Shown: positions 16,158-23,600 of the stretch, piece by piece
Position numbering within the stretch: the stretch's first letter is position 1
Layout: every line of letters starts with the position of its first letter
Virus record (IMG/VR): IMGVR_UViG_3300010332_000003
Location: 1-43,330 of that record
Source: a virus
Length of the DNA stretch: 43,330 nt
Strand: one strand, 5' to 3'
Notes under the pieces: generated by a model
What the model was told of the DNA's origin: nothing
Database searches by the model: none
The model's input: only the letters and a program-made list of their open reading frames with translations
Program-made: the position numbers and the translations under genes

Positions 16158-16285
16158 GACTGTTGTTGAATATCGACATGATAAGAGAGCTTCAGGTATC
16201 TACACTGCTCGAAGCTTTTGTTAGGGCGTTAGAAAATGTTATTGGACTACGACAAGCTGTTCGACGCTCTGAGGAAGCTGGTTAA
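15834..16285 (+). CDS. Tail assembly chaperone, -1 frameshifted (gpGT-like) form
   Basis: A join of 15834-16082 with 16082-16285 gives a 150-residue fusion. After slipping, the -1 frame is open for 67 codons and reads AALLAYYYGIKPGELSAKER followed by VGLLLNIDMIRELQ, which is just what T domains of siphovirus chaperones look like ('yyg.kP.e...l...e...l'). The normal frame over the same bases gives a low-complexity tail, so the -1 frame is clearly the meaningful one. The extension overlaps the next gene by 50 nt. The lambda G/GT pair works the same way. Confidence 0.8.
16076..16082 (+). promoter_or_regulatory. Programmed -1 ribosomal frameshift slippery site
   Basis: A AAA AAA heptamer (X XXY YYZ form) in the frame of the chaperone gene: the zero frame reads CTA AAA AAA GTT and the slipped frame continues AGT TTT CGG. 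Runs of seven A are strong -1 slip sites in bacteria because lysyl-tRNAs re-pair fully. The reading frame reached by slipping encodes the expected T domain, which is strong support for function. Confidence 0.8.
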
Positions 16286-17579
16286 GTGGCATAACTGGAT
16301 AAACTTCCTGCAAACAGAGGAGGTAAATGCTTGGCGGACGCTTCCGAAGATGAAAGAAGAAACAGGTGTAGAGGGAGATGTGTCCGCAAACCTCCTTGAT
16401 GAAATAGATTCTCTGCTGGAAGGGTATGAAGAAGATTTACACGCCACGCACGATGCTCTGCTGGATAGCCTCGCGGCGGTTATGGAGATTGACGGGCAAA
16501 CGATCCGGAAACGGACGCTGGAGATAGCTCCTGACGATGTGGATGGAGAAACCGTAAAGGCGGACCCGGACAATGTAGGGGACGGCTCTTTAGTATTCAG
16601 ACAGGAGGAAGAGGAGAATTTAAAGGAGGACTGGATCAGGATAGTATGCACATCTCCCGGCGTTTTTCAGGCGACGTCTGCTAATGTAAGCGAGACGCTC
16701 TCCACTGCATATGAAAATATGCTAACTAATGGTACGTTTGATTCTTGGACGGATGATGAGTTGGATAATTGGACATTGAAGGAAGGAGAGTATGGAGTAA
16801 ACCTCCAGAAGTCGACGGACGCTCACCGCGGAGATGCTTGCATAGACTCTATAACAGGGAGCTGGCGTTTAGTCCAGGAAGTCTCCATGGCCGCGGACAA
16901 GAGGTATGTTGTGGGTATATGGCTAAAGAAGGAAGAAGGAGCTACCGGACATCTCTACCTGGAATTAGTGGATGAAAACCTAAACAAGATAGCGGACGAC
17001 TACCTGGACATAGACGTGAGCTCCCTCAGCACCGGCTGGACCCTCCACTTCTTCACGTCTAAAGCCCCGACCAACCTTGCTACTGCTGCGTACCTGAGCA
17101 TCAGGCTGGCGAACCAAGGGGGAGCTCACGTCTACCTTGATACATGCCAGATGGCGGAAATGATCCTCGTAAACGGAATATACTTCGCTTTGCTCGAGGG
17201 GAGCAAAGGATTTGGGATAGGAGACAAATTCGGAGGAAATGTAGGGGATGGCGTCTGTATACAGGCGAAGAGGTATACGAAGCATACAGCGACAGAGGAT
17301 TCCAATGATTATGAATTGGTATTCTCCGGGAATGTCGCAGGAGATTTCCCTGTAGGAAGATATATACAGCATCCTGATGAGAAGACTTGGCACAGAATAA
17401 CAAACGTTGAAGCTGGTCCTGTCACTACAGTAACGGTAACTCCTGCGTGCACCGGAAGCTGGGAGAATAAGGAAGTTTGTGCTGTAGAGGAAGGCTTCAT
17501 ACAGAAGTTCTTGGTAGAACAGTATGGGAAGACACTTCCCTCTTCACACACGCCGACGCAGGAGGATCCTGAATGGTAA
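16236..17579 (+). CDS. Virion protein with a carbohydrate-binding (CBM-like) jelly-roll domain
   Basis: A 447-residue protein. Residues 1-130 are acidic and helical (coiled-coil-like LDEIDSLLEGYEEDLHATHD). Residues about 165-310 read as a CBM4/9-like jelly roll: MLTNGTFDSWTDDELDNW, then RGDACIDSITGSW, LVQEVSMAADKRYVVGIW, and YLDTCQMAEM. The C-terminal part is beta-rich, with GDFPVGRYIQHPDEKTWHRI. It lies between the chaperone and the tape measure, where sugar-binding domains are not usual. It may decorate the tail tube or act as a side fibre. Domain assignment is by eye. Confidence 0.6.
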   Translation: MLLDYDKLFDALRKLVKWHNWINFLQTEEVNAWRTLPKMKEETGVEGDVSANLLDEIDSLLEGYEEDLHATHDALLDSLAAVMEIDGQTIRKRTLEIAPDDVDGETVKADPDNVGDGSLVFRQEEEENLKEDWIRIVCTSPGVFQATSANVSETLSTAYENMLTNGTFDSWTDDELDNWTLKEGEYGVNLQKSTDAHRGDACIDSITGSWRLVQEVSMAADKRYVVGIWLKKEEGATGHLYLELVDENLNKIADDYLDIDVSSLSTGWTLHFFTSKAPTNLATAAYLSIRLANQGGAHVYLDTCQMAEMILVNGIYFALLEGSKGFGIGDKFGGNVGDGVCIQAKRYTKHTATEDSNDYELVFSGNVAGDFPVGRYIQHPDEKTWHRITNVEAGPVTTVTVTPACTGSWENKEVCAVEEGFIQKFLVEQYGKTLPSSHTPTQEDPEW

Positions 17580-18010
17580 ACATAATGAACAAGATAGTAG
17601 ATATCTTGAAGCAGAATATAAAGGATGCGAAGATATACCTCTCGCCTTCTCCTATCGTGTATCCTACGATGGAGAAGTACGAGATACAGGTTGTAGACAG
17701 AGGCTCCAGTGTTCTGGATCATAATGGCTGTGTCGTAAGAGTAGCTTTTACAGTAGGCGTCGCTCTGTTCACACGTCTTCCCAAGGACGCAGGAGGAAGA
17801 TACGACAGGATACTGTCAGACACGACGGAAAGTATCCTGGAGAAAGAGAAGAAGGTCATTACATGTCTGGATGGGGAATATCTCGATGATATGCTGGCGC
17901 GTCCTCTCGTATACATGCAGGAGAGCGCTGTACAGGAGACAGGACCAGGATTTCTCCTCAAGGTAGTAGAGTTCACAGGCGGGGTAAATAGAGACTTCGG
18001 AGGTGAATAA
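17573..18010 (+). CDS. Tail terminator/completion-like protein
   Basis: A 145-residue protein with an N-terminal helix (MNKIVDILKQNIKDAKIYL), mixed strands (PTMEKYEIQVVDR, VVRVAFTVGVALF) and a helix ESILEKEKKVI, the alpha/beta plan of tail terminators (gpU-like), which cap the tube and join it to the head. GGAGG lies upstream of ATG 17573; an internal ATG at 17585 is possible. It overlaps its neighbours by 7 nt and 1 nt. Family assignment is tentative. Confidence 0.45.
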   Translation: MVNIMNKIVDILKQNIKDAKIYLSPSPIVYPTMEKYEIQVVDRGSSVLDHNGCVVRVAFTVGVALFTRLPKDAGGRYDRILSDTTESILEKEKKVITCLDGEYLDDMLARPLVYMQESAVQETGPGFLLKVVEFTGGVNRDFGGE

Positions 18011-19131
18011 TGCCGTACCCTGATATGCCATACGGGCGGATGGAAAGGGCAATGATCTGGCAGTCCCTTTCCGCTGCCGCGTCTGCTGCCATTCCTAGCG
18101 GATGGGCTATGCTCAGCGGCGCGTCTGCTGGGCTGGGCGTAGGAAGCATCTTCGGCCCGTTCGCAGGGATGGCTGGAGCTGTCGCAGGAGCTGGTGTAGG
18201 CGCTCTCATTGCTGTCTCCCAGAGGCTCGTAGAGGTAGGGAAACAGTTAGTAGAGAAGACTATTACACTGACCAATACCTTCAGCGACGTGTCGCCTGCT
18301 TTCGCCCAGATGAGCCTGGAGCAAAGGAGACTAACCACGGAGATAAGAAAGAAGTGGGCGGAGGAATTGGAGCCTACTGCTCGTGCTTGGCATGAGCGAG
18401 CGATGGAGTTCAGGAGGAGACAAGCGGAGATAGAAATAAGGTGGCACCGAGCTGTAGGGAGGCTTATAGATGACCTCAAGAATGTAGGATGGCACCTCGC
18501 TGACTTCGGACAGAGGGTAGAGGAAGTAGGCGTCAGGGTAGCAGAATATTTCGGAAATGTATATAGACAGCTAAGACGTCTGTGGACATGGAACAGGACG
18601 CAAAGAGAGTGGGCGGAGGTCCCGGGTCCTCTAGGAGAGCGCGCGAGAGAGATTTGGACAAAGGAGCGGCTCTTCTGGGAAGCATTCCGCGAGAAGTACC
18701 CAGACCTCGCTAAGACGTTGCGCGCCACTCTGATATTCGCAACGGAGACAGAGGGGTTACGAGGACTCAGGATGCTCAGCCGAGCACAGCGCGAGAAGCT
18801 TGTAAAAGAACTCGAGGAGGAAAGGCTTGTAGGATATGTAGACACTTCTCTTATTCGTAGAGCAGGAAGCCCAGAGGAGATAATCGCGGCTATCCTCGAG
18901 GAGGTAAAGAGGAGAGAACGACAGGAAGAAAGGAGAGAAGGAGTAGGCGTCCCTCCGGTGCGTCCGCAGGTACATGTGAATACACAGGTGAATGTAAAAG
19001 CGGATCCAGAGGCGATATCCAGGGCAGTCCAGGACATACACGGTAGAGTAATGGACGCCCTGGATGAGGTAAGAAGAAACCTGGATATGGAAGCTTATAT
19101 CTTGAGGAAGAATACAGAGTGGACAGTGTAA
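18010..19131 (+). CDS. Tape measure protein (short)
   Basis: A 373-residue protein with the features of a small tape measure: an N-terminal small-residue hydrophobic region (about residues 18-70, with GASAGLGVGSIFGPFAGMAG) that could insert in the host membrane, then long charged helices (RRRQAEIEIRWHRAVGRLID and similar) and a C-terminal VNTQVNVKADPEAISRAVQD, the beta-then-helix end often seen in these proteins. At about 0.15 nm per residue the tail would be roughly 55 nm long. Its place after the chaperone and before tail-tip genes fits. A 354-codon open frame on the opposite strand is a shadow. Confidence 0.7.
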   Translation: MPYPDMPYGRMERAMIWQSLSAAASAAIPSGWAMLSGASAGLGVGSIFGPFAGMAGAVAGAGVGALIAVSQRLVEVGKQLVEKTITLTNTFSDVSPAFAQMSLEQRRLTTEIRKKWAEELEPTARAWHERAMEFRRRQAEIEIRWHRAVGRLIDDLKNVGWHLADFGQRVEEVGVRVAEYFGNVYRQLRRLWTWNRTQREWAEVPGPLGERAREIWTKERLFWEAFREKYPDLAKTLRATLIFATETEGLRGLRMLSRAQREKLVKELEEERLVGYVDTSLIRRAGSPEEIIAAILEEVKRRERQEERREGVGVPPVRPQVHVNTQVNVKADPEAISRAVQDIHGRVMDALDEVRRNLDMEAYILRKNTEWTV

Positions 19132-20717
19132 CGTACAGGGTATATGAAGACGGAAAGTATTATGAGTGGCAGTTTACTTACCCGACTGTCACGATAGCGG
19201 CAACTCCTGTGCTATCAGGAGTAGGACACAGGAAGTTGCGGTATACGCATTATGTGCTTACGGTAAGATCATACATCTTCGCTACGACGGAAGAGGAGTT
19301 ATGGAAGCGGATACAGGAAGCAGAGAAGGTACTGAAGAAGAACAGGGGAAGGTTCGAATACGTAGATCCTAGTGGTGGAGAGATCTTTACAGCGGGACCG
19401 GACGAGGATATAGGATGGGGTCCTGTTGTAACGCATCTCGCGATAGAAAGGTTCTGGGCAAACAAAGCGGCTCTTATCACCTGGCAACTGGAGACGGATA
19501 GAAAGGAGGAAGAGAGGGAGTATGATCTGGTATACACAGTGTCAACGGACATAGATGCTTCTGGCTTCGCTACGCGGACGGTTACCGGCACCCTGCGGAT
19601 ATGGACACAACCAGGAGACAAGGTGAAGGATGCGGATGAGTGGAGAAGGGTTGCGTACGAGAGCTGTCCTATCCCGAAAGGATGGAGGCGGATTAGACAG
19701 AGCTACAGGATGGGAGAAGACGGTACTACTCTGGCTTTCGTGCTGGTGGATAGACACGAATCCTACCCGCTTCCGGAAGGCTTTTCAGATGGTAATGTAA
19801 CGATATCTGTCAGTATGCAGGGAGAGACGCTGCGAGGTACGATACCGGATGTTCCCGGAGAGATATCCATAGACGGGTATCTCAGATTGGCAGCGGACAC
19901 TATACTGCAGAGGGAGTATAAAATTGGAGACCTGTTAGGCTGGATACCTAAGAAGGTGATGGCTGGGTATCCAGCGGACACTGGAGTTTCGAAGTCGGTA
20001 TACCTTCTGAGAGCTAATGTAAGTTTTAGCGTGCATGACCACACTCTCAGGTTTGGCTTCAGATTTGGCTTAACGTCTGCGGCTTTAAAGGAGAAGTTAG
20101 GGGAGTTGAAATACGCTTCCGCTCTCGAGGAGACGGAATTTGTCTTTAATGAAGTAGCGAGGTGTGCGCGGAGATATATCCTGGAGCTGAGGAAGAGAGC
20201 GGATAAAGGAGTTGTCGGGTATTACTATGGAGGACCTATAGGCTGGTGCAAAGCGGCACCGGACCTGATAAATGAGGGGAAGAAAGCTGGAAGAGGACAA
20301 GGAGAATGGAGAAAGGAAGGAGGAGCTCCCGGAGGAAAAGAGGAGAAGGAAAAGGAAGTGGATATTGTAAGCTGGAAGGTATGTCACTGGTATAGGGAAG
20401 ATAGGAGAGTAGTAGTAATACCGTGTGTAGGCGGAGGCGCCGTGACACAGAAAGTAGGAGAGCCTATACTGTACCTCTTCGTAGAAGGAGAGGCGGTAGG
20501 AACAAAGGAGCATCCGAAACTGTTTGATTTGCCGTATGCGGAGCAGGATGCGGACAAGGAGGCGGAAGCGGAGGGAGCTGTAATATTGGAGAAGGAAGTG
20601 AAGTATCACTCTCCGACTCCTGCAGGATACAGGACGGAGTGGAAGTACAAGATTTTGGTAAGGAAACCGTCTGGGCTGTATGCTCCTACGGAGATGAAGA
20701 AGTATGCTAAGCATTAG
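19119..20717 (+). CDS. Distal tail / tail-tip protein
   Basis: A 532-residue beta-rich protein starting at GTG 19119, 13 nt inside the tape measure gene. The segment WGPVVTHLAIERFWANKAAL with ITWQLET and later IGDLLGWIPKKV is typical of siphovirus distal tail or baseplate hub-ring proteins. A Gly/Lys/Glu-rich linker (about residues 390-415, KEGGAPGGKEEKEKE) divides it into two parts. Gene order tape measure, this gene, hub protein matches the usual Dit then Tal order. Exact family not recognised. Confidence 0.6.
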   Translation: MDSVTYRVYEDGKYYEWQFTYPTVTIAATPVLSGVGHRKLRYTHYVLTVRSYIFATTEEELWKRIQEAEKVLKKNRGRFEYVDPSGGEIFTAGPDEDIGWGPVVTHLAIERFWANKAALITWQLETDRKEEEREYDLVYTVSTDIDASGFATRTVTGTLRIWTQPGDKVKDADEWRRVAYESCPIPKGWRRIRQSYRMGEDGTTLAFVLVDRHESYPLPEGFSDGNVTISVSMQGETLRGTIPDVPGEISIDGYLRLAADTILQREYKIGDLLGWIPKKVMAGYPADTGVSKSVYLLRANVSFSVHDHTLRFGFRFGLTSAALKEKLGELKYASALEETEFVFNEVARCARRYILELRKRADKGVVGYYYGGPIGWCKAAPDLINEGKKAGRGQGEWRKEGGAPGGKEEKEKEVDIVSWKVCHWYREDRRVVVIPCVGGGAVTQKVGEPILYLFVEGEAVGTKEHPKLFDLPYAEQDADKEAEAEGAVILEKEVKYHSPTPAGYRTEWKYKILVRKPSGLYAPTEMKKYAKH

Positions 20718-21849
20718 GTATAAAGGAATACCTTTGGTAGACGGCTTTTTCCGTTCAAGATGCGGAGCTCTCCCGGCTTACGGGAGGTTTAGGGCAAATA
20801 ATATTGATTTCTTCGGAGAAGCCGGGGACTTAGAGATAGGAGGCCTGGTGATCAAGGATGTCTACGTTTACCAGGCCGAGGAAGTTTTGCCCGGTCTGTG
20901 GGATGTTGTTTTCGTAGATAAGAGGGTGCAGTGGTGGAAGCCTTGCGACAAGAATTACAATATGTATAAGCCGGACAGGATACCGGATGGCGATGATTAT
21001 AAGACGGAGGCGGATTATACTTGGCAGGAGGTGATACAAGACTTACTGCAACAGGTAGGGGAGGATGTTGATGTGGAGGTGAGCTTGCAGTATAGACCTA
21101 GGAATATACTCGCTTTGGGCAGACCTATCTACGATGTCTTAGACGAGGTTATGTATAGCCTGGGTCTGGCTCTGGTGGTGGACATGGAAGGGAATGTAAA
21201 GGTGAAGGAGATGGGCGGAGGGCATATACCTGACGGCTTGCCAGTCGTCAGAGGCGGGGAGGTTAGAGTGAATGAGGTATGCGGATATGGAGCCAGGGTT
21301 GGTAAGGATGGTAGTCCATGGATCAGGACGCAGGGGGACGGGAAATTGATATGGAGCAAGGCTGCTGTTAAAGGGGAGGCTTTACAGAAAGTTGCAGCGG
21401 ACATGCGGATGAGGAGAGGAGGATATAAGGTAAAGTTAGCGGGGATCTGGGATCTGATAAAATTAGGCTTCGTGGATGTCACTTGGACGATCACGGAGAG
21501 AGGAGCATTTACACAGGGACAGGACTGGGCGGATTTAAGGAAGGTAGAGGTTCCTAATGGGTTGTTCAATTACGGGAGTTTTGTGCTACCGCCTCGGTGC
21601 TTCCCTGTGAAGGTTGTAAAGGATGACGGGGAGAATGGAGATGGGAATAATCCTTGTACATTTAAGTATACAGTGAAGAGCCTGGATGGTGATATCTTGG
21701 GGCAGAACATGACGCCGGAGAGAAGGCGGACTAATGGAGTAGTAAAGGATCCTGGAACTGAAGAGCATATTGGGATAGCATATTATAAGGATGGGCAATT
21801 ACATTTGTTAGATGCTAACGAGGTACCGGATACTACGACTTGTGAGTGA
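20704..21849 (+). CDS. Tail hub (Tal/gp44-like) protein
   Basis: A 381-residue protein overlapping the previous gene by 14 nt. It has the traits of tail-hub proteins: TWQEVIQDLLQQVGEDVDVE (the 'W..v...ll.qv' unit of LysM-like/hub domains), PIYDVLDEVMYSLGLALVVD with a metal-like GNVKVKEM hairpin, then a long strand-rich part with VCGYGARVGK. The C-terminus (IGIAYYKDGQLHLLDANEVP) looks like a separate small beta domain. It would form the closed end of the tail tube. Confidence 0.6.
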   Translation: MLSIRYKGIPLVDGFFRSRCGALPAYGRFRANNIDFFGEAGDLEIGGLVIKDVYVYQAEEVLPGLWDVVFVDKRVQWWKPCDKNYNMYKPDRIPDGDDYKTEADYTWQEVIQDLLQQVGEDVDVEVSLQYRPRNILALGRPIYDVLDEVMYSLGLALVVDMEGNVKVKEMGGGHIPDGLPVVRGGEVRVNEVCGYGARVGKDGSPWIRTQGDGKLIWSKAAVKGEALQKVAADMRMRRGGYKVKLAGIWDLIKLGFVDVTWTITERGAFTQGQDWADLRKVEVPNGLFNYGSFVLPPRCFPVKVVKDDGENGDGNNPCTFKYTVKSLDGDILGQNMTPERRRTNGVVKDPGTEEHIGIAYYKDGQLHLLDANEVPDTTTCE

Positions 21850-22355
21850 TGGCTGGCGAAGTACAGTTATGGAGTGGTAAAGTATTATTGGTAGATGGCA
21901 AAGTAGCTATCGATCCGAAATGCTGTTGTGGTGTCTGTCCCTGTGAAGCTTGTGGTGGAGAGCAGCCGGATGCAGTGGTTAGCGTCGGCACAGGCGGCAG
22001 CTGCAACACAGACTGCTGCACAGGAGCTGAAGGTACCTATGAGTTCGTATCGTTCAGCGCGGCGAGCTGTTGTTGGAGATGGAGCAAGCCGGGCAGTACA
22101 GAATGCCCTGGTTACGGCTGGTTAGAGTGGAAGCTCCGTATTAGGTGGACAGGCTCGTGGGAGGTAACTATAGAAGGATGGTCCGAGACGGACGAGCTCG
22201 TGTGCGTCTTTAGCACAGACGACGCGGAAGGTATCTCTTGTAACTCGTCTTCGGGACATCTGGATGGACAATGTCAGGTGCCTGGGTTAGACAGATCTGG
22301 TGTCGGCTATGTCGACTGTTCAGGGTGTATAGCTACGGTAGATTTAGGAGGCTGA
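21849..22355 (+). CDS. Cysteine-rich tail-tip protein
   Basis: A 168-residue protein with 17 cysteines. Residues about 24-36 read KCCCGVCPCEACGG, then SCNTDCC, ASCCW and, at the end, VDCSGC. The middle (WLEWKLRIRWTGSWEVTIEG) forms a beta sandwich. Closely spaced Cys could bind zinc or an Fe-S cluster, or form disulfides after release. The ATG at 21849 overlaps the hub stop by 1 nt; a GTG at 21846 is an alternative. Tip proteins with metal-binding centres are known in other phages; here that is inference. Confidence 0.6.
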   Translation: MAGEVQLWSGKVLLVDGKVAIDPKCCCGVCPCEACGGEQPDAVVSVGTGGSCNTDCCTGAEGTYEFVSFSAASCCWRWSKPGSTECPGYGWLEWKLRIRWTGSWEVTIEGWSETDELVCVFSTDDAEGISCNSSSGHLDGQCQVPGLDRSGVGYVDCSGCIATVDLGG

Positions 22356-22358
22356 GGG

Positions 22359-22568
22359 ATGATAATACTGACGTTGAAGAAGAAACACAGGATAGACGAG
22401 AATGAATTGGCTAGGGCGATTGCTATAAGGGAAGGTAAGAAGGAGCAGGTGAATATAGCGCAGATAAAAGAGGTTTTGAAGATTGCTCTGGATATCCTGG
22501 GAGAGGAGTTTGAAGGTAACCCTAAAGGTGTGATAGAATTGTTAAGGAGACACTACCATGGGGATTAA
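22359..22568 (+). CDS. Small hypothetical protein (69 aa)
   Basis: Starts MIILTLKKKHRIDENE; a short strand, then helices ELARAIAIREGKK and AQIKEVLKIALDILGEEFEG. It begins 4 nt after the Cys-rich gene and follows TTAGGAGG. Helical, charged, no signal peptide. It is the last but one gene of the late transcript and is unrecognised; many siphoviruses have such a small gene after the tail tip. Confidence 0.5.
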   Translation: MIILTLKKKHRIDENELARAIAIREGKKEQVNIAQIKEVLKIALDILGEEFEGNPKGVIELLRRHYHGD

Positions 22569-22752
22569 GGAAAAGGTTGATGAAGTTGCTGTGATTGTGG
22601 ACCAGGACGGCAAAGTAGTAGCGGAGTTTCGGGGCTTTGGAGCTGTAGAGGATGCTCGTGCTTTCCTGAACCAGACGGCTAAGATCGATAGGCTACGAGG
22701 AGCCGTGATAGAGACAGGGGAGAAAGCTCGCAAGATGCTGGAGAAGAAGTAA
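22558..22752 (+). CDS. Small hypothetical protein (64 aa)
   Basis: Starts MGIKEKVDEVAVIVDQDGKV. A strand-turn-strand (VAVIVDQDGKVVAEFRGFG) is followed by a helix (AVEDARAFLNQTAKIDRL), a small ferredoxin-like alpha/beta shape. It overlaps the previous gene by 11 nt and is the last gene before the control region; its stop codon is directly followed by the first iteron. Confidence 0.5.
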   Translation: MGIKEKVDEVAVIVDQDGKVVAEFRGFGAVEDARAFLNQTAKIDRLRGAVIETGEKARKMLEKK

Positions 22753-23119
22753 CCTTACGGATCCTTACGCTTATTGGAAAAGTCCTTCCAGTTTTTGAAG
22801 ACGCCTCGGTCCATTTCATAGACAGGAGATTTCAAAAAAGGGACTGGAATGCGTAAGCTGTTGCAGGATAAGGAGTTATAGCCTTACGCTTCCTTACGGA
22901 TTCTTACCTCACGTGTTTTCTGTAAGTCTTTGTAGGACAAGGAGTTATAGAAACCTTACGGATCCTTACGCTTTAATGTAACTTTTTAATGAATTTTGGC
23001 TTGAAAACATATAGAGATTATGCAAACCGGTAAGGATCGGTAAGGATTTTGTAAAGCTTTGTAAAACAAGGAGTTATAGAAAAAGCGTGAGGTAAGGATA
23101 GGTAAGGAAGCGTAAGGTT
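22753..23119 (+). repeat. Phased 10-bp iterons with orientation switch (candidate replication origin)
   Basis: Units of CCTTACGGAT (variants CCTTACGCTT, TCTTACCTCA) are set in blocks with a strict 10-bp period, so all lie on one face of the helix: two from 22753, three from 22882, two from 22954; then in the opposite orientation GGTAAGGATC-type units, two from 23029 and three from 23090. The three-unit blocks (22882-22913 and 23086-23117) are inverted copies matching at 29 of 32 positions. Such arrays bind initiator or partition proteins. The site has no gene and precedes the early genes. Confidence 0.75.
22786..22849 (+). other. Imperfect hairpin after the last late gene
   Basis: TTCCAGTTTTTGAA (22786-22799) can pair with TTCAAAAAAGGGACTGGAA (22831-22849) with a small bulge (GGG). 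The loop is about 31 nt. It is not followed by a T tract. It sits between the first two iteron blocks and may be a late-transcript terminator, or part of the origin structure. Confidence 0.35.
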
Positions 23120-23148
23120 ATAAGGCTTTGTAGGATAAGGAGTTACAG
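22861..23148 (+). repeat. Four direct copies of a 21-25 bp repeat ending AAGGAGTTATAG
   Basis: Copies at 22861-22881, 22928-22950, 23056-23079 and 23125-23148 share GYTTTGTAGGAYAAGGAGTTA followed by YAG, with the first and third more diverged. The AAGGAG core begins at 22870, 22939, 23068 and 23137, giving spacings of 69, 129 and 69 bp. They alternate with the iteron blocks. Although AAGGAG looks like an SD, no open frame follows any copy, so they are more likely protein-binding or strand-opening sites of the origin. Confidence 0.7.
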
Positions 23149-23197
23149 TCTGGGGTTTTGCCGGTCCCCGGAGGGGAGAGGCGGATAGGAGGGGGCG

Positions 23198-23259
23198 AGA
23201 TTTTGGCAAAATCTATATCAAAGAATTTTCAGAAGCGGGCGAGATTTTGGTGAAATCTC
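23198..23259 (+). promoter_or_regulatory. Pair of similar palindromes (operator-like)
   Basis: Two direct copies of GGGCGAGATTTTGG carry palindromes: AGATTTT-GGC-AAAATCT (23198-23214) and GAGATTT-TGGTG-AAATCTC (23241-23259). Centres are 44 bp apart, about four helical turns. They lie just upstream of an A/T-rich tract (23260-23320) with TATAAAGTAATAT at 23307-23319 that could hold the early promoter. A dimeric repressor or activator could bind both and loop or stack. The -35 box of such a promoter is not clear. Confidence 0.5.
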
Positions 23260-23320
23260 AACCGGTTTTTTCAAAAAATTTTTAAAAACCTTTTAAAAAA
23301 CGCGGATATAAAGTAATATC
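23260..23320 (+). other. A/T-rich tract (DNA-unwinding or UP-element candidate)
   Basis: This stretch contains the longest A and T runs in the window (TTTTTTCAAAAAATTTTT, CCTTTTAAAAAA) followed by GGATATAAAGTAATATC. It separates the palindromes from the hairpin leader. It may be the melting element of the origin or an A-tract upstream element of the early promoter. No gene is present. Confidence 0.4.
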
Positions 23321-23328
23321 AGAAGGAA

Positions 23329-23395
23329 GAGGCGATCCAGTTAGTTTTCCGCTCCCGCTAACTGGATCGCCTCGGGTATTTTATATGGGAGCGGA
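23329..23395 (+). promoter_or_regulatory. 16-bp hairpin with loop-to-leader pairing (pseudoknot 1)
   Basis: The arms 23329-23344 and 23358-23373 pair perfectly (16 bp). The 13-nt loop TTTTCCGCTCCCG contains TCCGCTCCC (23348-23356), fully complementary to GGGAGCGGA at 23387-23395, 13 nt after the stem and 6 nt before the SD AAGGAG (23402-23407) of the next gene. Forming this 9-bp second helix gives a pseudoknot beside the ribosome site. The same plan recurs at 23964-24022. Confidence 0.65.
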
Positions 23396-23414
23396 GAAAT
23401 TAAGGAGTCTCATC

Positions 23415-23600
23415 ATGATCGACGAAGCAAGGTTAGAGAAACTGCTGGACAAGGTTGAACTGTTCTTGGATCGGCAAAACCGCCTGCTAGAACGGTTGGA
23501 ACCGTTCTTTGTAAAGTGGGCGGAGACAGTCGAAGAGATGCTAGAAGAAGAGAAGCATCTCTTCGACCGAAGTGTGGAAGAGGAGGAGCTGGCTGAGTAA
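23415..23600 (+). CDS. Small helical protein, first early gene (61 aa)
   Basis: A charged helical protein: MIDEARLEKLLDKVELFLDR, then RLLERLEPFFVKWAE and an acidic end EEEELAE. Heptad Leu/Val spacing suggests a coiled coil and a dimer. The start at 23415 is chosen because AAGGAG is 7 nt upstream; the in-frame ATG at 23385 lies in the pseudoknot pairing region. Its stop codon sits in the tetraloop of the next hairpin. Unrecognised; as the first gene after the origin it could be an early regulator or host-takeover protein. Confidence 0.6.
   Translation: MIDEARLEKLLDKVELFLDRQNRLLERLEPFFVKWAETVEEMLEEEKHLFDRSVEEEELAE

Noticed and set aside
17973-19037. 354-codon open frame on the minus strand opposite the tape measure gene
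   Set aside because: The product is Ser/Arg-rich without domain features, has no SD, and the plus-strand frame is a clear tape measure; a shadow frame.
20097-20714. 205-codon minus-strand frame opposite the tail-tip gene
   Set aside because: Low-complexity Leu/Ser/Arg product, no start signal, lies fully inside a well-supported gene.
22753-23148. CRISPR array
   Set aside because: Repeats are short, regularly spaced and partly inverted, with no unique spacers of equal length and no cas genes; an iteron array explains them better.
23329-23407. preQ1 riboswitch upstream of early genes, tempting because of the que genes
   Set aside because: The 16-bp stem and 9-bp loop pairing do not match the small preQ1-I fold or the preQ1-II/III layouts, and the adjacent genes are not que genes.
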